Assembly (NCBI GenBank): GCA_947561585.1
Contig: CANNZV010000340.1
Coordinates: 186,001 to 250,000 of the forward strand
DNA length: 64,000 nucleotides
Origin: Caprella mutica
Taxonomy: Eukaryota > Arthropoda > Malacostraca > Amphipoda > Caprellidae
Direction: 5' to 3'
The notes under the pieces are model-generated. The model was not told the DNA's origin. It saw nothing but the letters and a program-made list of their open reading frames with translations, and ran no database searches. The position numbers and the translations under genes are program-made. Positions 22,444 to 34,473 of the stretch are shown one piece after another (position 1 is the first letter of the stretch; the number at the start of each line of letters is the position of its first letter).

Positions 22444-23311
22444 TAAGAAAAAATAATAATCTGAAGCTCATACTTTTTTTTCTCACATGATCGATAATGT
22501 GGAACTGTCCACTAACTCAGTACTCACCCCCTAATTCTAGCAAAGACTGCAAAGTTCTTCTCTTGTTACTGACTGTACAGGCTATTCTTTTGCCTTCTTA
22601 TTATAATAAGTTACTGCAACTTTAATATTCCCAGGGATTAAAAGCTTCCACTTTAATCTCTATTAATTACTCCTTTAATCACTATTAGTAATGCATAGAC
22701 AGTAATTACTGAAGCAGTGCCTTTTATCTTAGCAATATTAGAATATTTAAAACTCTGTTAATTTGTAGAAGCATTAATTAATGAGAAACCTTTTAAGCAT
22801 TTTTCATTTTATTGATTACTATTTAAGCTAAAACTTTAATGTGACAAAACATTTTTCTCTATTATTTTATTACTAGTACAGCTTTATTATTTATCAGTAG
22901 TAAATACTCTATCTCATAACACACTGTCTCTCCTAATACTAACACATTTTTGTGTTTTAACCTACATATTATTTCACCTTGAATATCTTTGATGCTATTC
23001 GTTATATATTCATCACAGTGGTGTGTAATACAATCTTCCATTAGGGAGATATCCATCTATCTCTTTGCACGTGAAGATTATGAAGTTAATCAAATACTGG
23101 TTTCAATCTCCGTAGACTTATGATGAGATACTAAAGTTTTCGAGTACTTCTTCCGTTCAATTTCCTTTAGTAATTTAATGTTATTTGTTTAGCAAAGAAA
23201 ACCTTCATATTTTATGTCAGGCAAAGTTTGTCTTGTAACTCAATGCCTTAAAGTTTCCTCTGGGATGTTTTTAGTGTTTTTAGGGACTGGAGTTAGAGAC
23301 TTTGAGCTGCT
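22444..23311. other. AT-rich unique sequence
   Basis: 22488-22532 is the partner of the short dispersed repeat at 1938-1985. No gene is recognised in the rest. Confidence 0.5.
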
Positions 23312-25268
23312 AGTAAGTGTTTACATTTGCCCTATAAAGGCCCTATAATCTAAAGAGTTATGGGTGTGTAGTGTTTACATTTGCCCTATAAAGGCCCTAT
23401 AATCTAAAGAGTTATGGGTGTGTAGTGTTTACATTTGCCCTATAAAGGCCCTATAATATAAAGAGTTATGGGTGTGTAGTGTTTACATTTGCCCTATAAA
23501 GGCCCTATAATATAAAGAGTTATGGGTGTGTAGTGTTTACATTTGCCCTATAAAGGCCCTATAATATAAAGAGTTATAGGTGTGTAGTGTTTACATTTTC
23601 CCTATAAAGGCCCTATAATCTAAAGAGTTATAGGTGTGTAGTGTTTACATTTTCCCTATAAAGGCCCTATAATCTAAAGAGTTATAGGTGTGTAGTGTTT
23701 ACATTTGCCCTATAAAGGCCCTATAATCTAAAGAGTTATAGGTGTGTAGTGTTTACATTTGCCCTATAAAGGCCCTATAATCTAAAGAGTTATAGGTGTG
23801 TAGTGTTTACATTTTCCCTAAAAAGGCCCTATAATCTAAAGAGTTATAGGTGTGTAGTGTTTACATTTTCCCTATAAAGGCCCTATAATCTAAAGAGTTA
23901 TAGGTGTGTAGTGTTTACATTTGCCCTATAAAGGCCCTATAATCTAAAGAGTTATGGGTGTGTAGTGTTTACATTTGCCCTATAAAGGCCCTATAATATA
24001 AAAAGTTATGGGTGTGTAGTGTTTACATTTGCCCTATAAAGGCCCTATAATCTAAAGAGTTATAGGTGTGTAGTGTTTACATTTGCCCTATAAAGGCCCT
24101 ATAATCTAAAGAGTTATAGGTGTGTAGTGTTTACATTTGCTCTATAAAGGCCCTATAATCTAAAGAGTTATAGGTGTGTAGTGTTTACATTTGCCCTATA
24201 AAGGCCCTATAATCTAAAGAGTTATGGGTGTGTAGTGTTTACATTTGCCCTATAAAGGCCCTATAATATAAAGAGTTATGGGTGTGTAGTGTTTACATTT
24301 GCCCTATAAAGGCCCTATAATCTAAAGAGTTATAGGTGTGTAGTGTTTACATTTTCCCTAAAAAGGCCGTATAATCTAAAGAGTTATAGGTGTGTAGTGT
24401 TTACATTTGCCCTATAAAGGCCCTATAATCTAAAGAGTTATGGGTGTGTAGTGTTTACATTTTCCCTATAAAGGCCCTATAATCTAAAGAGTTATAGGTG
24501 TGTAGTGTTTACATTTGCCCTATAAAGGCCCTATAATCTAAAGAGTTATGGGTGTGTAGTGTTTACATTTGCCCTATAAAGGCCCTATAATATAAAGAGT
24601 TATGGGTGTGTAGTGTTTACATTTGCCCTATAAAGGCCCTATAATCTAAAGAGTTATAGGTGTGTAGTGTTTACATTTTCCCTATAAAGGCCCTATAATC
24701 TAAAGAGTTATAGGTGTGTAGTGTTTACATTTTCCCTATAAAGGCCCTATAATCTAAAGAGTTATAGGTGTGTAGTGTTTACATTTGCCCTATAAAGGCC
24801 CTATAATCTAAAGAGTTATAGGTGTGTAGTGTTTACATTTTCCCTATAAAGGCCCTATAATCTAAAGAGTTATAGGTGTGTAGTGTTTACATTTTCCCTA
24901 AAAAGGCCATATAATCTAAAGAGTTATAGGTGTGTAGTGTTTACATTTTCCCTATAAAGGCCCTATAATCTTAAGAGTTATAGGTGTGTAGTGTTTACAT
25001 TTTCCCTATAAAGGCCCTATAATCTAAAGAGTTATAGGTGTGTAGTGTTTACATTTTCCCTATAAAGGCCCTATAATCTAAAGAGTTATAGGTGTGTAGT
25101 GTTTACATTTTCCCTATAAAGGCCCTATAATCTAAAGAGTTATAGGTGTGTAGTGTTTACATTTGCCCTATAAAGGCCCTATATTCTAAAGAGTTATAGG
25201 TGTGTAGTGTTTACATTTGCCCTATAAAGGCCCTATAATCTAAAGAGTTATAGGTGAGTAGTGTTTAG
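23312..25268. repeat. 54-bp minisatellite with CCCTATAAAGGCCCTATA
   Basis: About 36 copies of a 54-bp unit: GTGTTTACATTTGCCC, TATAAAGGCCCTATAATC, TAAAGAGTTATAGGTGTGTA. Two variant positions (TTGCCC/TTTCCC and TATGGG/TATAGG) alternate in blocks. Each unit has a TATAAAG word flanked by the direct repeat CCCTATA. Stops in all frames prevent long ORFs. Confidence 0.96.
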
Positions 25269-25597
25269 AGTTCCTCTATGAATTTCTTATAAAAGAAACA
25301 CCTATAGCCCTACAGTTATAGGTGCTTATATTTAAAAAAACAAGTAAAGTATGTATATTTAATATCCCTTGATTCAGCAATAAATTTTATTTAAATCTAA
25401 TTATTTTTTTCTAAATAGTTTATCGTGACACTTGACGTTATTGTGTCACTTTAATAAAATGTTTTAGATCATTTTAAACCTCTAGAAATCTTTGCTCAGT
25501 TACCGTAACGAGTGTTATCAGACATTTTACAAACTGTGTCACCTTTTTTTTTTTTGACTGTACATCAAACTCTATGAATTGGTGATGATTTTTAGGG
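25269..25597. other. AT-rich unique sequence
   Basis: Contains a T-run near 25543-25554. No gene is seen. Confidence 0.5.
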
Positions 25598-25908
25598 AGA
25601 AAATGCACTGCACTGTGCCTATAAAATGCACTGCACTGTGCCTATAAAATGCACTGCACTGTGCCTATAAAATGCACTGCACTGTGCCTATAAAATGCAC
25701 TGCACTGTGCCTATAAAATGCACTGCACTGTGCCTATAAAATGCACTGCACTGTGCCTATAAAATGCACTGCACTGTGCCTATAAAATGCACTGCACTGT
25801 GCCTATAAAATGCACTGCACTGTGCCTATAAAATGCACTGCACTGTGCCTATAAAATGCACTGCACTGTGCCTATAAAATGCACTGCACTGTGCCTATAA
25901 AATGCACC
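25598..25908. repeat. 23-bp minisatellite, essentially perfect
   Basis: About 13 copies of AAAATGCACTGCACTGTG plus CCTAT. I see no difference between copies, unlike every other array here. TGCACTGCACTGTGC is itself nearly palindromic. Confidence 0.93.
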
Positions 25909-26457
25909 CCTAACAACCTCACTGCCTCTTCATGTCACTCCCTTAAAGTAGAAAAACAGTTAAAACTGTCATCATTATTTCTCTTTTAAAGTCATAATGA
26001 AATATTAATTCCAATGAAGAACTGTGGTGAATGTTTGCAGCTTTCTATCCTCTTATTGAGAAAATCATTTCATTTTCTTGTTTTATTCTAGTAAAGTGAA
26101 GACAATCGTCACCTTTATCTTTGGCAGAATAACGGTAGGCCGACCCCCTCTTATATCCCCTAATAGACATATCCAACAGTTTCGGAAATAACATCCCACC
26201 GCTCTTTGACATTCAGATGGTATCTAAATGATATCAACATCAAAAATATTAAAAGGAAAATACCTCTCTCACTCTAATCTCATTCTAATAAAAAGTCAAT
26301 TAAATGAATAGAAGAATAACATCTTTTTCATTCTTCACCTTTTCTTTTTCCGATATCATTTATTAGTCACATTTTGATTAAAGCGTATGTATTTATTTCT
26401 CACATAGTATCGTAACAATTTGCTAATGAACAACTATGAATATTGACTGTAACAACA
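25909..26457. other. AT-rich unique sequence
   Basis: No gene, RNA or transposon end is recognised. Confidence 0.5.
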
Positions 26458-26640
26458 ATCAGTGGGCATTGGTAGAGCTGTGACAAAAATCAGTGGGCAT
26501 TGGTAGAGCTGTGACAAAAATCAGTGGGCATTGGTAGAGCTGTGACAAAAATCAGTGGGCATTGGTAGAGCTGTGACAAAAATCAGTGGGCATTGGTAGA
26601 GCTGTGACAAAAATCAGTGGGCATTGGTAGAGCTGTGACA
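26458..26640. repeat. 31-bp minisatellite
   Basis: Six copies of a 31-bp unit with TCAGTGGGCATTG and GTAGAGCTGTGACAAAAA. The second half of the unit becomes the 18-bp unit of the next array. Confidence 0.93.
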
Positions 26641-29085
26641 AGAAGTAGAGCTGTGACAACAAGTAGAGCTGTGACAACAAGTAGAGCTGTGACAACAAGT
26701 AGAGCTGTGACAACAAGTAGAGCTGTGACAACAAGTAGAGCTGTGACAACAAATAGAGCTGTGACAACAAGTAGAGCTGTGACAACAAATAGAGCTGTGA
26801 CAGCAAGTAGAGCTGTGACAACAAGTAGAGCTGTGACAACAAGTAGAGCTGTGACAACAAGTAGAGCTGTGACAACAAGTAGAGCTGTGACAACAAATAG
26901 AGCTGTGACAACAAGTAGAGCTGTGACAACAAATAGAGCTGTGACAACAAATAGAGCTGTGACAGCAAGTAGAGCTGTGACAACAAGTAGAGCTGTGACA
27001 AAAAGTAGAGCTGTGACAACTAGTAGAGCTGTGACAACAAGTAGAGCTGTGACAACAAGTAGAGCTGTGACAACAAGTAGAGCTGTGACAACAAGTAGAG
27101 CTGTGACAACAAGTAGAGCTGTGACAACAAGTAGAGCTGTGACAACAAGTAGAGCTGTGACAACAAATAGAGCTGTGACAACAAATAGAGCTGTGACAAC
27201 AAGTAGAGCTGTGACAACAAATAGAGCTGTGACAACAAGTAGAGCTGTGACAACAAGTAGAGCTGTGACAACAAATAGAGCTGTGACAACAAGTAGAGCT
27301 GTGACAACAAGTAGAGCTGTGACAAAAAGTAGAGCTGTGACAACTAGTAGAGCTGTGACAACAAGTAGAGCTGTGACAACAAGTAGAGCTGTGACAACAA
27401 GTAGAGCTGTGACAACAAGTAGAGCTGTGACAACAAGTAGAGCTGTGACAACAAGTAGAGCTGTGACAACAAGTAGAGCTGTGACAACAAGTAGAGCTGT
27501 GACAACAAGTAGAGCTGTGACAACAAATAGAGCTGTGACAACAAGTAGAGCTGTGACAACAAATAGAGCTGTGACAACAAGTAGAGCTGTGACAACAAGT
27601 AGAGCTGTGACAACAAATAGAGCTGTGACAACAAGTAGAGCTGTGACAACAAATAGAGCTGTGACAACAAGTAGAGCTGTGACAACAAGTAGAGCTGTGA
27701 CAAAAAGTTGAGCTGTGACAACTAGTAGAGCTGTGACAACAAGTAGAGCTGTGACAACAAGTAGAGCTGTGACAACTAGTAGAGCTGTGACAACTAGTAG
27801 AGCTGTGACAACAAGTAGAGCTGTGACAACAAGTAGAGCTGTGACAACTAGTAGAGCTGTGACAACAAGTAGAGCTGTGACAACAAGTAGAGCTGTGACA
27901 ACAAGTAGAGCTGTGACAACTAGTAGAGCTGTGACAACAAGTAGAGCTGTGACAACAAGTAGAGCTGTGACAACTAGTAGAGCTGTGACAACAAGTAGAG
28001 CTGTGACAACAAGTAGAGCTGTGACAACAAGTAGAGCTGTGACAACAAAAAGAGCTGTGACAACAAGTAGAGCTGTGACAACAAGTAGAGCTGTGACAAA
28101 AAGTAGAGCTGTGACAACTAGTAGAGCTGTGACAACAAGTAGAGCTGTGACAACAAGTAGAGCTGTGACAACAAGTAGAGCTGTGACAACAAGTAGAGCT
28201 GTGACAACAAGTAGAGCTGTGACAACAAGTAGAGCTGTGACAACAAGTAGAGCTGTGACAACAAATAGAGCTGTGACAACAAGTAGAGCTGTGACAACAA
28301 ATAGAGCTGTGACAACAAGTAGAGCTGTGACAACAAGTAGAGCTGTGACAACAAATAGAGCTGTGACAACAAGTAGAGTTGTGACAACAAGTAGAGCTGT
28401 GACAACAAGTAGAGCTGTGACAACAAGTAGAGCTGTGACAACAAGTAGAGCTGTGACAACAAGTAAAGCTGTGACAACAAGTAGAGCTGTGACAACAAGT
28501 AGAGCTGTGACAACAAGTAGAGCTGTGACAACAAATAGAGCTGTGACAACAAGTAGAGCTTTGACAACAAGTAGAGCTGTGACAACAAATAGAGCTGTGA
28601 CAACAAGTAGAGCTGTGACAACAAATAGAGCTGTGACAACAAGTAGAGCTGTGACAACAAGTAGAGCTGTGACAAAAAGTAGAGCTGTGACAACTAGTAG
28701 AGCTGTGACAACAAGTAGAGCTGTGACAACTAGTAGAGCTGTGACAACTAGTAGAGCTGTGACAACAAGTAGAGCTGTGACAACTAGTAGAGCTGTGACA
28801 ACAAGTAGAGCTGTGACAACAAGTAGAGCTGTGACAACTAGTAGAGCTGTGACAACAAGTAGAGCTGTGACAACAAGTAGAGCTGTGACAACAAGTAGAG
28901 CTGTGACAACAAGTAGAGCTGTGACAACTAGTAGAGCTGTGACAACAAGTAGAGCTGTGACAACAAGTAGAGCTGTGACAACTAGTAGAGCTGTGACAAC
29001 AAGTAGAGCTGTGACAACTAGTAGAGCTGTGACAACAAGTAGAGCTGTGACAACTAGTAGAGCTGTGACAACAAGTAGAGCTGTA
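26641..29085. repeat. 18-bp minisatellite (gtagagctgtgacaacaa)
   Basis: About 136 copies of GTAGAGCTGTGACAACAA, with AACTAGTAGAGC, AACAAATAGAGC and AAAAAGTAGAGC variants. Variant order recurs (for example 27000-27310, 27310-27690 and 28090-28690), so blocks of about 20-30 units were duplicated. The + frame reads SRAVTT hexapeptides with one TGA at 27709-27711; the minus frame reads LLSQLY. The + frame runs into a non-repeat tail (PSYDDSSEYESEAKS) ending at 29133. Confidence 0.96.
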
Positions 29086-29239
29086 CCAAGTTATGACGAT
29101 TCTTCAGAATATGAGTCAGAAGCTAAATCATAAATCTTTTGCTTTTAATCCCTAATGAATCGAAACAATTATTGAGAAATGAAAATTAATGAAGAAATGC
29201 AAACCATTAATTTAGTCACAGTGATCCCATTCACAAAAT

Positions 29240-30298
29240 TTGTACTTTATTTACAATGTGTACTTTATTTACAATGTGTACTTTATATACAATGTGTACT
29301 TTATTTACAATGTGTACTTTATTTACAATGTGTACTTTATTTACAATGTGTACTTTATTTACAATGTTTACTTTATTTGCAATGTGTACTTTATTTACAA
29401 TGTGTACTTTATTTACAATGTGTACTTTATTTGCAATGTGTACTTTATTTACAATGTGTACTTTATTTACAATGTGTACTTTATTTGCAATGTGTACTTT
29501 ATTTACAATGTGCACTTTATTTACAATGTGTACTTTATTTGCAATGTGTACTTTATTTACAATGTGTACTTTATTTACAATGTGTACTTTATTGACAATG
29601 TTTACTTTATTGACAATGTGTACTTTATTTGCAATTTGTACTTTATTTGCAATGTGTACTTTATTTGCAATGTGTACTTTATTTGCAATGTGTACTTTAT
29701 TTGCAATGTGTACTTTATTTGCAATGTGTACTTTATTTGCAATGTGTACTTTATTTGCAATGTGTACTTTATTTGCAGTGTGTACTTTATTTACAATGTG
29801 TACTTTATTTGCAATGTGTACTTTATTTACAATGTGTACTTTATTTACAATGTGTACTTTATTTACAATGTGTACTTTATTTGCAGTGTGTACTTTATTT
29901 GCAATGTGTACTTTATTTACAATGTGTACTTTATTTGCAATGTGTACTTTATTTGCAATGTGTACTTTATTTGCAATGTGTACTTTATTTGCAATGTGTA
30001 CTTTATTTGCAATGTGTACTTTATATATTTACAATGTTTACTATATTTACAATGTGGACTTTATTTATTTACAATGTGGACTTTATTTATTTACAATGTG
30101 GACTTTATTTATTTACAATGTGTACTATATTTACAATGTGTACTATATTTACAATGTGTACTATATTTACAATGTGTACTATATTTACAATGTGGACTTT
30201 ATTTATTTACAATGTGGACTTTATTTATTTACAATGTGGACTTTATTTATTTACAATGTGGACTTTATTTATTTACAATGTGTACTTTATTTACAATA
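29240..30298. repeat. 18-bp minisatellite (tactttatttacaatgtg)
   Basis: About 57 copies of TACTTTATTTACAATGTG (TTGCAATG variant in the middle). From about 30020 a longer unit with TTTATTTATTTACAATGTGG appears in two blocks separated by four TACTATATTTACAATG units. Its core TTTATTTACAA is the same as in the 18193-19070 array. Confidence 0.95.
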
Positions 30299-30423
30299 GT
30301 ATGATGTAAAGGCAAACATTAATCATTTTTCTTTTCCACTTTCATTATTTTCTCACTTCATTTAATTCATTTGCTGATATGTAATTGAAGTCTTTTCTTC
30401 CCATCACAAAACTAGTCATTGAT

Positions 30424-30858
30424 GAATATTATACTTCTTCTTAAACTGAATATTATACTTCTTCTTAAACTGAATATTATACTTCTTCTTAAACTGAATA
30501 TTATACTTCTTCTTAAACTGAATATTATACTTCTTCTTAAACTGAATATTATACTTCTTCTTAAACTGAATATTATACTTCTTCTTAAACTGCATATTAT
30601 ACTTCTTCTTAAACTGAATATTATACTTCTTCTTAAACTGAATATTATACTTCTTCTTAAACTGAATATTATACTTCTTCTTAAACTGAATATTATACTT
30701 CTTCTTAAACTGAATATTATACTTCTTCTTAAACTGCATATTATACTTCTTCTTAAACTGAATATTATACTTCTTCTTAAACTGAATATTATACTTCTTC
30801 TTAAACTGAATATTATACTTCTTCTTAAACTGAATATTATACTTCTTCTTAAACTGCA
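30424..30858. repeat. 24-bp minisatellite
   Basis: 18 copies of CTGAATATTATACTTCTTC plus TTAAA, differing only by occasional CTGCAT. The minus frame (QFKKKYNI)n is a repeat product. Confidence 0.95.
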
Positions 30859-31196
30859 TCACACAGTAACGATATTCATAACAAAGATAAGGTATTACTC
30901 TCCTAACACTCCTTTGTATTTGCTAATACTTTGAGTTGATGTAGAGAGAGAGATATTTAACACTCTATGTTAAATTGGTACTTGCCTCACACAAGTACAT
31001 GTGTGTACCTTGTGCCATTTATCACTTCTCGGGAATGTATACCATGTGTAGTAGATGTGGTTTTGCGTGTTAATATGGTAACTTACGTGTGGTTAACTAG
31101 ATTATGATATTAGTATGGTATATGACATGTTGCTATGAATGTAGTAATATAGTAAACACCTGTTATGAGTATGCTAATTGATATGTGGATATGTTG
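30859..31196. other. AT-rich unique sequence
   Basis: Nothing is recognised. Confidence 0.5.
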
Positions 31197-31690
31197 TGGT
31201 CAATGAAATATATACAGGTGTGGTCAATGAAATATATACAGGTGTGGTCAATGGAATATATACAGGTGTGGTCAATGAAATATATACAGGTGTGGTCAAT
31301 GGAATATATACAGGTGTGGTCAATGAAATATATACAGGTGTGGTCAATGAAATATATACAGGTGTGGTCAATGAAATATATACAGGTGTGGTCAATGAAA
31401 TATATACAGGTGTGGTCAATGAAATATATACAGGTGTGGTCAATGAAATATATACAGGTGTGGTCAATGAAATATATACAGGTGTGGTCAATGAAATATA
31501 TACAGGTGTGGTCAATGAAATATATACAGGTGTGGTCAATGAAATATATACAGGTGTGGTCATTGAAATATATACAGGTGTGGTCAATGAAATATATACA
31601 GGTGTGGTCAATGAAATATATACAGGTGTGGTCAATGAAATATATACAGGTGTGGTCATTGAAATATATACAGGTGTGGTCATTGAGTTT
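31197..31690. repeat. 24-bp minisatellite abutting a Tc1 relic
   Basis: About 20 copies of GTGGTCAATGAAATATATAC plus AGGT. The last unit runs straight into the Tc1-like relic (CAGGTGTGGTCATTGAGTTTG). The final units carry GTGGTCATTGA, the form found in the relic. All six frames are partly open. Confidence 0.95.
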
Positions 31691-32570
31691 GGCAAAACCG
31701 AATATTTTGAAATTTTTGTTATCTAGCTTCAAATTGTTGGTAAAACCTCCGATGACTTATGTTCAGTGTTGCCCAGACTTCTTCAAAACATTTTTGTTGT
31801 GCTTTGGCATGGTGTGAAGCAAAGATTCTGTGATTTTCTGGTCAATAGACTTCAACTCTTTCTTAATCAACTCAAAAAGTTGTCCTAAAGTGGTGATTTT
31901 CAAATTATATTCTCGGTTTTTGACAATCGAAAAACAAAATTTCGACCGGATTCGGTTCAGTAGAGTTCCCTGGCCATGGACCCAAAATTTCTACTTCTTT
32001 GTCTTCGAGGACTTCTTAACAACTTTTGCTGTTTGACAGGTTGTGCCACCGTGTTGAAATGAGTGTTGTGAGAATATGATCATTATGGACTTTAAATTAT
32101 CAATTCGAATTCATCGCGGTGTATTTTGGGAAAATTCTCAGTGCATCAGTTCCTTTGACTGAAAAGCAACCACAAATACAAAAAGTGGCAGGATGATTCA
32201 CCGTAGGGACGACACAATCCATGTCAAATTTATCTCCTGTTTTTCGTCGAACGAGACTTCTCCCTTTGATATCTAAAACAGGAAACGGAGATTCATTGGA
32301 GAAAATGACTTTGTCCCATTACTCAGCTCTACAGTCCTGCTATTTCCTGCAAAAAGCTGAATGATCCCTAATGTTGTTTGGTGTTAAAATAGGTTTCTTT
32401 GATGCCCTCCTTGACACCAGTCCTCCATCGAAAAGACGACGTTGAACTTCTCCAACTGAGGAATTAATTTCTCCTGCATGACCCTATTGCGCCCTCTCTG
32501 TGCTGGTGTTTTCACCACTGTTCAGTTGGCTCCTCGAACTAGTTTATCAGCTGGTAGACAGTTTGCGATG
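31691..32570 (-). pseudogene. Tc1-like transposase relic
   Basis: On the minus strand, broken by stops and frameshifts, are pieces of a Tc1-family transposase. Near 32310-32190 is VIFSNESPFPVLDIKGRS followed by VRRKTGDKFDMDCVVPTVNH and a degenerate CGCFSVKG. Near 32065-32040 is FQHGGTTCQTAKVVKK, and near 31985-31950 is GPWPGNSTEPNPVE, the WPGNSPDLNPIE block. The first catalytic Asp (FSDES in relatives) is Asn, and the second (QDGAPCH-type) is His; the final Glu remains. It is clearly dead. The 3' end seems to lie at the 24-bp array; the 5' end is not defined. Confidence 0.8.
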
Positions 32571-34473
32571 ACGCAAGGCCTTTTACAACATAGACTTTGC
32601 TGATAGTGATATAGCAAAGAATTATTCACAAAGTATTAAGTTAATTGCCAATATCCGCGAATATTTCAAAGTTTATGATGGCTACCCTTAACTTTTGACC
32701 AGAGCAAAATTTAGAGTTTGAAGTAAAATATGGAACTATTCCAAGAATATTTGTCAAAATGCTTTGAAATTTCATACGAATACATATGATTTCTATATGA
32801 AAAATGAAAAAAAATGCTCTATACGTGAACAATTTCTGTACTTTTTATGAAATTAAAGATTTAGATAATTTGTTCTTGCCTACTGTCGCGGTAAGCGATC
32901 CGATCCTTTTCGAAGTTCATAACCTCTTTTTCAACTACAATAGACACATTATTGGAACCATAACTAGCGCCATCTACCATTTAACTTTCTTCATAAATTG
33001 AATTTACATGTGCTGTGATATACATAGGTAGCTAGCTCTTCTATTCTATCGTGAACTATTTTTGTGATGTGCCTTCACTTTCAAATAATTGCAGCCTTAT
33101 CTTTAGTGTATGGGATAACTTATCTATTAATTGAAATATACATTATCGTTACTTAGATTTCTAATTTATTGATGTCATCATTGATTAGCTAGCTCTATCC
33201 TGTGAATCAAGATGGCGCTGTGACACCTCAGTTTGAATTTAAATTTCTGTCTACTGTAATTTTTGTTCAGACATTTACTATTAAACTTAGTACATACTGT
33301 GTATATATTTTCGCAAATAATTTCTTCTCTTTACATATTGTTTGAAGTTGCTACTGTTGTGTTGGCGATCGTGAATAACCAGTGTTTATTTTTCATTTCA
33401 TCTTTGCAGACATAATGTAACATGTCCCTTTCAATTTAAAGTGAATTACCAAAATCTAATTACTATCAGATGTACCGTAATTAATCCTCAGCCTAACCAT
33501 CAAGTAAGTTTGTCTACAAATGCAACAAGTTATGAAGTTTTGAATATTTAAGATTAAATGGAATTGTTCCTTTCATGTATGACGGTAGAATTTGTAACCC
33601 TAAATTTTAAGTTGCTAAACAATAAATTAATCTCATGTGAAATTTGGTGGGGAAGTTGGATGGGTAATATTATTTTGTTTACTTAATTGTTCATTAAACA
33701 TATAGCATTTATTTTAAATAGCGCGTAGTATTATTGGAATTTACTTGTTTAAAAGAGGTAATCTCAATTTAGTCGAATTCATGATCTGATTGGATTGAGA
33801 TCTTAATCTGATAATCATTCTGAAAAGTTAGACTAAGGTAGTAATCATTAAACATTAAAAATACTGAATTTGAACCTTTTGGAATTTACTGAATTTAGCA
33901 TGTTTTTCAAAGTCCTTTGTATCTGTAGGTATAATTGTTCTATTTGTGTATTCAAACTGTTATTTCTTTTGCTTAGAAAATTCCTGTATTTCAGATCACT
34001 AAATAAATCGAGCATCACATGCATCTGGTGTTTGAATCCCCAACGCACTCGGGACACCTACCCTTATACTTTGGCCACTGCTGTACATCAGTTTTGTTGC
34101 GGTTGTTACCTTTTAGACGTCAGGAATTTGATTTCATTTATTGAGGAAATAATCTATTTCATCGAATATTATTATATTCTTAATTTATTTTTATTTTTGT
34201 TTGTTTTTTTGTTAATTTGTATTATAAATCTGAAAATTATGTAAATTTAAATTAGTTACATATAATTTCGTTGAGAAATTCAGCCATATAAGGGAAAATA
34301 GGTTTTTGCCAAACACATTGGCCCCACCTTTATACAATCTCTTTTTTGATGCGTTTTCTTTGATATTGTTTTTAATAAGTAATAACCATTAGTTGAATAA
34401 TAATTGTGCTTTTACAATGGTTAGAGTGATTCAATGTGTATAACACATGTGTATCTGTACTATAGTGCCACAT
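32571..34473. other. AT-rich unique sequence, no gene seen
   Basis: About 1.9 kb with no array. Frames of 63-124 codons (for example 33870-34244 +) lack motifs and splice context. The upstream end of the Tc1 relic may extend into the first few hundred bases. Confidence 0.5.

Noticed and set aside
26617..29133. Long + frame of SRAVTT hexapeptides as a repeat protein gene
   Set aside because: The unit is 18 bp, so frames stay open on both strands (LLSQLY on minus). A TGA interrupts at 27709, there is no initiator context, and no domain. Only the short acidic tail is kept as a question.
32804..33001. 65-codon + frame MKKNALYVNNFC
   Set aside because: No family resemblance and no regulatory context; such lengths are expected by chance in AT-rich DNA.
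33870..34244. 124-codon + frame
   Set aside because: Low-complexity AT-rich translation (runs of Leu, Phe, Ile) with no conserved motif, splice site or codon bias.
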